Shown here in pieces: positions 43,546-50,164 of a DNA stretch of 50,164 bases. The stretch covers positions 1-50,164 of the forward strand of contig JACPTQ010000078.1 of assembly GCA_016192705.1 (NCBI GenBank), in the 5' to 3' direction. Source of the stretch: Deltaproteobacteria bacterium. Its GTDB lineage: Bacteria > Myxococcota > JACPTQ01. The translations under genes and the position numbers were made by a program. The notes beneath the pieces were generated by a model that made no database searches, was not told the origin of the DNA, and was given only the letters and a program-made list of their open reading frames with translations. Each line of letters begins with the position of its first letter. The stretch's first letter is position 1.

Positions 43546-46392
43546 GTGAAGCATCGAGACTGCCACTTTGCGTTTCTTATTCCGCTTAGCCTCGCGGTCG
43601 CGTGTACGGGGATTGCCCCGCGCGGGCCCAAAGCGGGACCGGATGCGGGTGCGGACGCCGGTGCGGACACGGACGGCGGCGATGCGGGCGCGGACGATAG
43701 CGACGCCGGCGCGGACGGCGGCGATGCGGGTGCGGATGCCGACGCTGGTTCAGATGCGGGCGACGCGGGAGTTCCCAGCTATTCTCTCTCGATTTGGTCG
43801 GCTTCCCCTTCGACCGGCCCGTCAGACGGCGGGACATCGGTTACGATCTACGGAAGCGGATTTGTCGCCGGCGCGTCCGTCACGTTTGGCGGAACGCCGG
43901 GTGCGGTTTCGATCTTTTCCGGGGGAAACATTGCGGTCACGACCCCAGCCCACGCTCTCGGAACGGTCGATATCGTCGTCACAATTCCAGATGCATCCGC
44001 GACTCTGTCGAACGGCTTCACATTCTGCAACTCGCTCACGGTCACGTCGGTGAATCCGACGTTTGGCCCCGCGGCCGGAGACGCATCGGTCGACGTCACG
44101 TTTACAGGGTACGGCCCCGACGCATCTGTCTTCTTTGGAGATAAGAGCGCCACGATAACCGTGCGAAGCAATGGCGCGAACTTCACGACTCTCACCGTGC
44201 GAACCCCGCCCGGCCGCATCCTCGAAACCGTGCCGGTCAAAGTCGCGACCACCTGCGGCACGGCGGAAACAGCTAACGCCTACGCGAACCTCCCGCGCAT
44301 CACGACCTACGCGGGCGGCGGCACCGGCGCGAACCTGCCCGCAACCACCGTCGCAATTCGTCAGCCCGAACACGCCGTCGTCGACGACGCGGGAACCGTT
44401 TACGTCTCCGACGCCAAGCGCCACCGCATCTACCGAATTAGGCCGGACGGCGGCATCTTAAAACACTTCGCCGGTTCAGGCGAATCGTGGTCTGGACCCG
44501 ACGGCCCCGCGGTATTGGCCGCCATCCACGAGCCAGCGGGTCTCGCGCTCGCGTCAGACGAAACGCCCTATTTCGCCGAAACATCCGGCGGGCGCGTTCG
44601 TCGATTTGGCGCCGGATCGGTCGAAACAGTCGCGGGCACCGGCTCGAAGTCAGACCCTGACGCTGCGGCACTCGATATCAAACTCAACGCACCGATCGGA
44701 CTCGCGTTCGACTCGCAAGGTCGCCTCCTCATCACCGACCGCGACGCGCATGTCGTTCGACGCCTCGACCTCACGACCAATCGCATTCACCTCGTCGCGG
44801 GAACGGGCGATGCGGGCTTCAGCCCCGACGCGTCGATTGCTACACAGGCGAACCTCAACAGCCCGATCGGCATTGTCGAATATCCGCCCGGAACGTCTGG
44901 ATTTGCATTCGCCGAAAATGGCAACCACGTTGTTCGATGGGTCGACGGCGACGGCGGCACGTCGATTCTCGTTGGAGGCGGCACCGAAGAGCTCGACGCG
45001 GGCCTTATCCCTGCGCGCGCGGTGCAACTGTACGGCCCGTACAGCGTCGCACGAGATTCGACCGGGACTCTTTTCATTTCTGAAGTCGGCGCCAAACACC
45101 GAGTCTTCGGCTACAGCCCCACATTCGATACCGTTTTCCCTCTTATAGGGACCGGAAGCTCGGGCCCACCATCGCCCGACGGAACGGTGCTCGGGAGCGT
45201 CAATCTCGGCGCGCCGCGCGTCGCGACGTCACCCAAGGGTCCCATCTACGTTCTCGAAGCCAATAACCAGTGGATTCGCGTGGTCGATGCCGGCTCGGAC
45301 GGAACGCTCGCTCTCTTCCGCATCGGCGGTACGGGGCTCAACGGCCCGAATTACTTCGGCGACGACGCGGGAGCAACGTCCGCGGGATTTAGCTCCCCAT
45401 CCGGACTTGCAGTCACTGGAACCGCGGATATGCTCACTTTGTCGATCGCCGACGCGCTCAACAACCGGATTCGACAAGTCAGCGCAACCGGGATTATCAC
45501 CACGTATACGGGCAACGGCGACGCGGGATTTTCCGATGGAAGTGGCGACCTCCTCGACGCCCAATTCAACCAGCCGCGCGGCCTTGCATACAATTCAACA
45601 ACTCTTCTCGTGTCCGATACGTTGAACAACCGCGTTCGGGAGATCACATGGGTTTTCGACGCAGGCCCCGTGAAGACCAAGGCGGGCAACGGCGATGCGG
45701 GGTACTCGGGCGAAGGCGGCCTGGCAACCTCGGCGTCGTTTGGGTCGCCCAGTGGGCTTGCGGTGAGACTCGGGACGCCCGAGATCTACTTCGCATCGTG
45801 GACACACCACGTGGTCCTCAAGGTCGACTGGGCTGGAAATATGGTCCGGGTTGCTGGAATCCCTGGTCAGCCGACGCCAAGCAGCGATGGGGGCGTCTAC
45901 GGTATCGACGCGGGCGACGGTGCGCTTGCGACAAACGCTACGCTCAACACCCCCACCGGAATCGCCTTTGACAATGGGGGCAAAACCCTCTTCATCGCCG
46001 ACCTCTCGAACCACCGCATCCGGCGCATCAATCTGATGATGGGTGGCGTCATCGAAACCATCGCGGGCAACGGAATCGCGGGTTCCTCAACCGCGACACT
46101 CGTTGCCATCGACGCCGGAATCGATTCGCCCTTGGGCATTTGCGTCGACAGCGCCGACCGAATCTTCTTCACCGAAAGCACCACCGGCCGCGTGCGCATG
46201 ATCGCAAAAAACGACGCCGGCATCGAAATGATTTCCATCGTTGTCGCGGCGCCACTTGGCCGCGGCTTTTATGGCGATAATGGCTACGCCGGCGACGCGG
46301 GTTTCTTGAACCCGGGCGCAATCGCGTGCGGAAGCGACGATGCCCTCTACATTTCGGACGCCGAAATGGACCGCGTGCGCCGAATCCGGTGA
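43546..46392 (+). CDS. IPT/TIG-NHL surface lipoprotein (paralogue 1)
   Basis: A 948-residue predicted lipoprotein with lipid cysteine C20 (LAVAC). A DAG spacer runs to about residue 80, then two IPT/TIG immunoglobulin-like domains (about 82-165 and 166-245; STGPSDGGTSVTIYGSGF is diagnostic). A long NHL-type propeller region fills the rest. The repeat unit is of the kind (A)GNGDAG(F/Y)SG...A..A.L..P.G(L/I), followed by VSD...HRIR. The GTG at 43546 has GAGGGG nine bases upstream and starts the signal peptide. The second copy of this architecture follows at 47078. A ligand is unknown; such proteins may anchor polymers or partner cells. Confidence 0.82.
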   Translation: MKHRDCHFAFLIPLSLAVACTGIAPRGPKAGPDAGADAGADTDGGDAGADDSDAGADGGDAGADADAGSDAGDAGVPSYSLSIWSASPSTGPSDGGTSVTIYGSGFVAGASVTFGGTPGAVSIFSGGNIAVTTPAHALGTVDIVVTIPDASATLSNGFTFCNSLTVTSVNPTFGPAAGDASVDVTFTGYGPDASVFFGDKSATITVRSNGANFTTLTVRTPPGRILETVPVKVATTCGTAETANAYANLPRITTYAGGGTGANLPATTVAIRQPEHAVVDDAGTVYVSDAKRHRIYRIRPDGGILKHFAGSGESWSGPDGPAVLAAIHEPAGLALASDETPYFAETSGGRVRRFGAGSVETVAGTGSKSDPDAAALDIKLNAPIGLAFDSQGRLLITDRDAHVVRRLDLTTNRIHLVAGTGDAGFSPDASIATQANLNSPIGIVEYPPGTSGFAFAENGNHVVRWVDGDGGTSILVGGGTEELDAGLIPARAVQLYGPYSVARDSTGTLFISEVGAKHRVFGYSPTFDTVFPLIGTGSSGPPSPDGTVLGSVNLGAPRVATSPKGPIYVLEANNQWIRVVDAGSDGTLALFRIGGTGLNGPNYFGDDAGATSAGFSSPSGLAVTGTADMLTLSIADALNNRIRQVSATGIITTYTGNGDAGFSDGSGDLLDAQFNQPRGLAYNSTTLLVSDTLNNRVREITWVFDAGPVKTKAGNGDAGYSGEGGLATSASFGSPSGLAVRLGTPEIYFASWTHHVVLKVDWAGNMVRVAGIPGQPTPSSDGGVYGIDAGDGALATNATLNTPTGIAFDNGGKTLFIADLSNHRIRRINLMMGGVIETIAGNGIAGSSTATLVAIDAGIDSPLGICVDSADRIFFTESTTGRVRMIAKNDAGIEMISIVVAAPLGRGFYGDNGYAGDAGFLNPGAIACGSDDALYISDAEMDRVRRIR

Positions 46393-47077
46393 GGGCCCTG
46401 ATTCCCGGATAGCGGGCAAGATTTGCGTGGGGTGGGCGGGGTTGGGCTCGCTCCGGCTCGCAAAAGTCCTCGGGTCTGACATGAAATGTGAGTCTGCACG
46501 AAACGAATTAAACATCATGAGAACGGCAATCCCACGCCCCATCGGCACCTCATCCCCTGCGGACGCGACCCGGAGCAAGCCCAATCCCCGCCCGCCCAAC
46601 CAGACCTCGGCCGTTTTCCTGAAACGGCGGTTAAGAGACTTGGGGGTCGATCGATCGTCAGCCGACACCCAGCGGGTGAAATCTTCGTACCGCCCTCAAG
46701 CCCAGAAAACACGTCTCCGGAAAGCGGTCCGCCCGGATTTGCGTAGGGTCGGCAGGGCGCCGCGCAGGCGCGCCTATTCCGCGAGCAGTCTGTCGGCAAG
46801 CCAGCGGCTTGCCGGCGCGAGCGGAATGGCGAGGGCGACGGAACGGAGCCCGCAGCCCGACCTTCGTGCAGGGTCTGCAGCGCGATATCGGCTGGGACCA
46901 GCGAGCTTTCGCGCGCCTCTGAACCGCGGATCGTTCGCGCGTCTCAAATCAGACCCGAGGACGTCGGCGCGCCGAAGCGGGCTCCTGTCGACCCTCACGC
47001 TCACGAGCGAACGAACCGCTTAACCGGTGAGAGGGTGCAAACATGAAATCCCGCGGCTGGGTTGCTACATTATAGAG
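46393..47077. repeat. Modular intergenic repeat between NHL paralogues (copy 1)
   Basis: This 685-base gap holds no convincing gene; a 227-residue open frame across it is composition-driven. Repeat content starts at 46396, three bases after the stop of paralogue 1, and extends to 47026. Module C (46511-46568, 58 bases) is identical, inverted, to 50107-50164. Module G (46915-47026, 112 bases) is about nine-tenths identical, inverted, to 49996-50106. Bases 46396-46419 recur, inverted, at 5-28. The word GTCCTCGGGTCTGA appears at 46466-46479, inverted at 46949-46962, and again in copy 2 at 50059-50072. The 346 bases between modules C and G are absent from copy 2. Confidence 0.85.
46776..46827. 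repeat. Nested REP-like hairpin inside the modular repeat
   Basis: ATTCCGC (46776-46782) pairs with GCGGAAT (46821-46827). Inside, CGGCAAGCC (46794-46802) pairs perfectly with GGCTTGCCG (46806-46814) around the loop AGC. It lies within the 346-base block present only in copy 1. Confidence 0.75.
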
Positions 47078-49984
47078 GTGAGAATACGCCTCGGTGAGCC
47101 ACCCCGAAACATCTTAGCGATGGTGTGTGTCGCGGCCGCCTTAGCGTGCACCGGCCAGCTCACGCCACGAATCTTTTGCGGCCCGAACCTACCGCCTTGC
47201 AATCAGCCCCTCGTTTGCACAAATCCTGACAGCGGCGGCGTTTGTGTCGTCGACACGTGGAAGGGCGATGCCGGACTCGATGCGGGGACCGACGCTGGCC
47301 TCGATGCGGGCGACGCTGGCCTCGATGCGGGGACCGACGCCGGTCCCGACGCGGGCGACGGCGGCACGACGGACGCGGGGTTACTCAGCATCTCCAACTT
47401 TTCACCCACTCGGGGTTCATCCAAAAGTTTTGTAACGTTGGTCACGGTGTGGGGCACCGGATTCGACTCTGGCGTGACTTTGCAGTTTGGTGAAACACCT
47501 GGAACATCAATTACCGTATGGAACGACACGGCCCTTCAAGTGACCGCGCCAGCCCTTCCGCGCGGACCCGTTAATATCGTGGTCACGTCGCAATCGCTTG
47601 ATGCGTCGGCGATCGGACCGTTTCCATTTACTTATTACGACCCCGTCTCGGCATCTGCCATTTCGCCCGATGCCGGACGCGCGACGGGCGGCGAGACTGT
47701 CACGATCTACGGTTCCGGTTTTGTGCCTGACGACGCCGGCGTCTGGTTCGGTTCCAACCTCGGCACGATCGTCTCCATCGACCCCGACGGCGGCTCGCTT
47801 CAGGCGCTCACCCCAGCGGGCCTCGCTTACGATCCGGTCGACGTCGTCATCTCAAACCACAACGGCTTCGCCACGCTTCCACTCGCGTTCGACTATTACT
47901 CCATCCTCTCGACGATCGCAGGCGGCGGCGGCGGCACGGACACGGAGGCCCGGCTCGTCCACCTCGGCGATACGACGTTCGCCGCCATAAGCACGGGTGG
48001 CGACATTTACGTTTCATCGGCCGACCTCCACCGCATCTACATCATCTATCCGAATGGGCGCCTAACCCATATCGCCGGCACCGGGGTCTACGATTCAGGC
48101 GCCGACGGGCTCGCGCTCACAACGGACATCGCAAGCCCGCGCACGGTCGCCGTCACAGCGGATGGAACGGTTTATTTTGCGGAGTACGGCGGAAATCGCG
48201 TTCGGAAGATTGTTGCGGGTGGAATCGTCACCGTCGCCGGAAACGGAGTTGCGGCGAGCAACGGCGACAACGGCCTTGCGACCAGTGCGTCGGTGTTGAC
48301 TCCATTTGGCGTCGCGCTCGACACGGCCGGACGCCTCTTCATTACCGAGCAGCTCGCGCATATCGTTCGACGCGTCGACCTCGACGGCGTTATCCGGGTC
48401 GTCGCTGGAACGCGGCAAGTCGGGTTCGACGCCGGCGCGAGCCTTGGGGAGTACACGCGAATCGCATTTCCCAGCGGCATTGTCGAATGGCCCGTCGGCA
48501 CGGGCGGCGTCGCCTTCGCCGAGTATGGAAACGGCATCGTTCGTCACGTCGACCGCGACGGCGGCACGCGCATCCTCGCGGGCGGCGGCTCGACGACCTT
48601 CGATTCCGGCATCGCCGCCACGGCCGCGTTGCTCCCCGAAACCCTTTGCGTTTCGCGTGGCGCTTCGGGCACCCTTCTCGTTTCTCAGTACGCCGCATCG
48701 TGGGCCAGTAACCGGTCACGCGTTTTAAGCTACGTCGAGGACGCGGGAATCGACGGTGGCGCACTTTACGCCGTCGCCGGAACGGGAAACCCCGGTTTAT
48801 CAAACGATGGCGTCTTAGCGACATCGAACCCCATCTGGGCGCCTTGCGTGTTTTCGAACAGCGCCGGCCAACCGTTCTTCACGGACTACTCGACGTCAGG
48901 AAGCCGCATTCGCACGATCGACAGCGGCGCGCTCCTCACCGTCGGAGGAAGCGGCAACGAGGCGACGAACTTTTTCGGCGACTTGGGACCCGCAACTTCA
49001 GCGGGCATCGGCGGCGCCATATCCGTCGCCTTCGACAGAACCAGCAACCGGCTTTTTATTGGCGACACGCGAAATCATCGAATCCGCGTCGTCGAAACCG
49101 ACGGAGTTATTTGGACGTTCGCCGGGAACGGCGACGCGGGTTTTACGGGTGAGAACGGCGAGGCCGTCATCGCGTCACTGTTCCAACCGCGCGGAATCAT
49201 CGCCGACTCGAGCGGCACAATTCACTTTTCGGATAATCGCAACAACCGCCTGCGTTCGATCGTCCAGGCCAACCCCCCGCCCATCATTCAGCTGCTCGCC
49301 GGCGATGGAACGACCGATAATCCCAGCGACTACTCAGATACGCCAACCGCGAAGTTGAACGCGCCCCGCGGCCTCGCCATCACGGCCGACGGCACAATTT
49401 ATGTTGCGGATTATGGAAACCACGTTGTGCGCCGTATAACGCCAGACAGACTCTTCATCTCCCGCTTCGCGGGACAATTCGACAAACCCACCGACGCAGG
49501 GGTTCCGCTCGGCGACGATGGCGGCGCCCTCTTTGCAACTCTCAGCGGTCCGACGGATGTTGCGGTCGACAGCCAGGGGAACGTCTACATCGCCGACAGC
49601 AATAACCATCGCATCCGCCGTGTCCGCGATGGCGGCGAAATCATCGAAACCGTCATCGGTACGGGGGTCGCCGCAACCTCCGGCGACTTCGGGCCGGCGG
49701 CCCTCGCATCGCTCAACAACCCAACGGGCATCTGCGTCGACGAAAAAGACCGGCTCTACATCGCCGAGCGCAACGGTTTCGTCGTTCGGCGCGTCTGGAA
49801 GAACACGCAGGGCATTGAAATCGTGCGCGTCATTGCGGGGCGCGCCGACGCGGGCCTCTTCAACGGCGACGGCTGGCCATCGACGGTTGGAACGCTCACC
49901 GATCCAAATGACGTCGAGTGTGGCCCGAACGGGACGCTGTACGTCACCGAGCCCGCTATCGATCGCGTTCGCATCATTAAGTAG
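47078..49984 (+). CDS. IPT/TIG-NHL surface lipoprotein (paralogue 2)
   Basis: A 968-residue predicted lipoprotein with lipid cysteine C24 (AALAC). A short four-Cys stretch (FCGPNLPPCNQPLVC...) leads to a tandemly repeated DAG/DAGLDAG spacer, two IPT/TIG domains and a long NHL region ending in VTEPAIDRVRIIK. The order of domains and many blade motifs match paralogue 1, pointing to gene duplication. GTG at 47078 is the chosen start; ATG at 47120 would also leave a signal peptide but no basic N-region. The gene is flanked by inverted copies of the modular repeat, which could allow inversion of the segment. Confidence 0.82.
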   Translation: MRIRLGEPPRNILAMVCVAAALACTGQLTPRIFCGPNLPPCNQPLVCTNPDSGGVCVVDTWKGDAGLDAGTDAGLDAGDAGLDAGTDAGPDAGDGGTTDAGLLSISNFSPTRGSSKSFVTLVTVWGTGFDSGVTLQFGETPGTSITVWNDTALQVTAPALPRGPVNIVVTSQSLDASAIGPFPFTYYDPVSASAISPDAGRATGGETVTIYGSGFVPDDAGVWFGSNLGTIVSIDPDGGSLQALTPAGLAYDPVDVVISNHNGFATLPLAFDYYSILSTIAGGGGGTDTEARLVHLGDTTFAAISTGGDIYVSSADLHRIYIIYPNGRLTHIAGTGVYDSGADGLALTTDIASPRTVAVTADGTVYFAEYGGNRVRKIVAGGIVTVAGNGVAASNGDNGLATSASVLTPFGVALDTAGRLFITEQLAHIVRRVDLDGVIRVVAGTRQVGFDAGASLGEYTRIAFPSGIVEWPVGTGGVAFAEYGNGIVRHVDRDGGTRILAGGGSTTFDSGIAATAALLPETLCVSRGASGTLLVSQYAASWASNRSRVLSYVEDAGIDGGALYAVAGTGNPGLSNDGVLATSNPIWAPCVFSNSAGQPFFTDYSTSGSRIRTIDSGALLTVGGSGNEATNFFGDLGPATSAGIGGAISVAFDRTSNRLFIGDTRNHRIRVVETDGVIWTFAGNGDAGFTGENGEAVIASLFQPRGIIADSSGTIHFSDNRNNRLRSIVQANPPPIIQLLAGDGTTDNPSDYSDTPTAKLNAPRGLAITADGTIYVADYGNHVVRRITPDRLFISRFAGQFDKPTDAGVPLGDDGGALFATLSGPTDVAVDSQGNVYIADSNNHRIRRVRDGGEIIETVIGTGVAATSGDFGPAALASLNNPTGICVDEKDRLYIAERNGFVVRRVWKNTQGIEIVRVIAGRADAGLFNGDGWPSTVGTLTDPNDVECGPNGTLYVTEPAIDRVRIIK
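47276..47344 (+). repeat. Minisatellite in the DAG spacer of paralogue 2
   Basis: Three direct units of 24, 21 and 24 bases start at 47276, 47300 and 47321, each beginning CTCGATGCGGG and encoding Leu-Asp-Ala-Gly-(Thr)-Asp-Ala-Gly. All are multiples of three, so copy-number change keeps the reading frame. Confidence 0.75.
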
Positions 49985-49995
49985 CCCCCAATCCT

Positions 49996-50164
49996 CGGTT
50001 AAGCGGTTCGTTCGTTCGTGAGCGCGAGGGTCGGCAGGTGCCGCTTCGGCGCGCCAACGTCCTCGGGTCTGAACTTACTCGCGCGAACGATCCGCGGTTC
50101 AGAGGCTCGCGTCCGCAGGGGATGAGGTGCCGATGGGGCGTGGGATTGCCGTTCTCATGATGTT
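49996..50164. repeat. Modular intergenic repeat (copy 2, inverted, truncated by window end)
   Basis: It begins 11 bases after the stop of paralogue 2. Bases 49996-50106 match 47026-46915 inverted, and 50107-50164 match 46568-46511 inverted with 58 of 58 identity. The two modules are directly adjacent here, so the 346-base spacer of copy 1 is missing. The copy continues past the window end. Confidence 0.85.

Noticed and set aside
46776-46827. Nested hairpin considered as a tRNA or small RNA gene
   Set aside because: No cloverleaf, anticodon arm or promoter was recognised; it fits a REP-like repeat.
46340-47023. A 227-residue open frame across the intergenic repeat
   Set aside because: It begins inside the NHL gene in another frame, is Arg/Ser-rich without domains, and its coding path crosses hairpins and modules that are repeated elsewhere in the other orientation.

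Overview
The window is a GC-rich, gene-dense bacterial chromosome segment with frequent GTG and TTG starts and many 1-4 bp stop/start overlaps. Many predicted lipoproteins carry a low-complexity Asp-Ala-Gly ('DAG') spacer right after the lipid-anchored cysteine. Together with NHL-repeat and Cys-rich surface lipoproteins, a TrmFO-type tRNA methyltransferase and large secreted proteins of unknown function, this points to a myxobacterium-like organism (Myxococcota/'Deltaproteobacteria'). That placement is inferred from style and gene content, not from a marker gene. I saw no rRNA, tRNA, CRISPR array, insertion sequence or prophage.

Layout. (1) 88-3365: a compact + operon of housekeeping and cell-division genes: maf, a small membrane protein, yggS, proC, a DivIVA-like coiled-coil gene, yggU. 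(2) 3340-10073: a - strand block dnaJ, dprA, DAG lipoprotein, topA, trmFO. The lipoprotein is wedged into the usual dprA-topA-trmFO order. (3) 10177-13867: a + operon of a serine beta-lactamase-fold lipoprotein, an AlkB-like dioxygenase and a PqaA-like hydrolase lipoprotein. (4) 13872-18975: envelope genes, namely a Cys/His deamidase-like lipoprotein, a membrane-bound sulfatase-fold enzyme, a beta-barrel, an HExxH protein and a Kazal-domain lipoprotein. (5) 18988-27154: an NHL lipoprotein, an acyl-CoA dehydrogenase, doxX-yceI divergent from a LysR regulator with a clear palindromic operator, a VapBC/FitAB toxin-antitoxin pair with its promoter/operator, and a dihydropyrimidinase. (6) 27314-32725: one 1803-residue secreted protein of no recognised family. 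(7) 32985-35919: a glutamine amidotransferase, a frameshifted TPR lipoprotein, a small barrel and a cytochrome P460-like lipoprotein. (8) 35990-43430: an extracellular alpha-glucan locus with a GH57-CBM20 lipoprotein, a GH13 alpha-amylase and a glucodextranase-C-like protein, plus an Ala/Lys/Glu-rich secreted protein. (9) 43546-49984: two tandem IPT/TIG-NHL lipoprotein paralogues.

The most unusual material is repetitive. A modular repeat lies just downstream of both NHL paralogues in opposite orientations: a 58 bp module is identical, and a further module of about 112 bp is highly similar. Its far end reappears at bases 5-28. A second, CACAGAG-type repeat with perfect 19 bp inverted ends supplies the start codon and signal-peptide core of one secreted protein, and a half-copy encodes the signal-peptide core of another. 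A third palindromic repeat forms the linker of the sulfatase-fold protein, and a fourth stem-loop element of about 200 bp follows the giant gene. The giant protein, with repeated Cys-x(14-24)-Cys modules and a long charged helical tail, is the best candidate for an undescribed protein family here.
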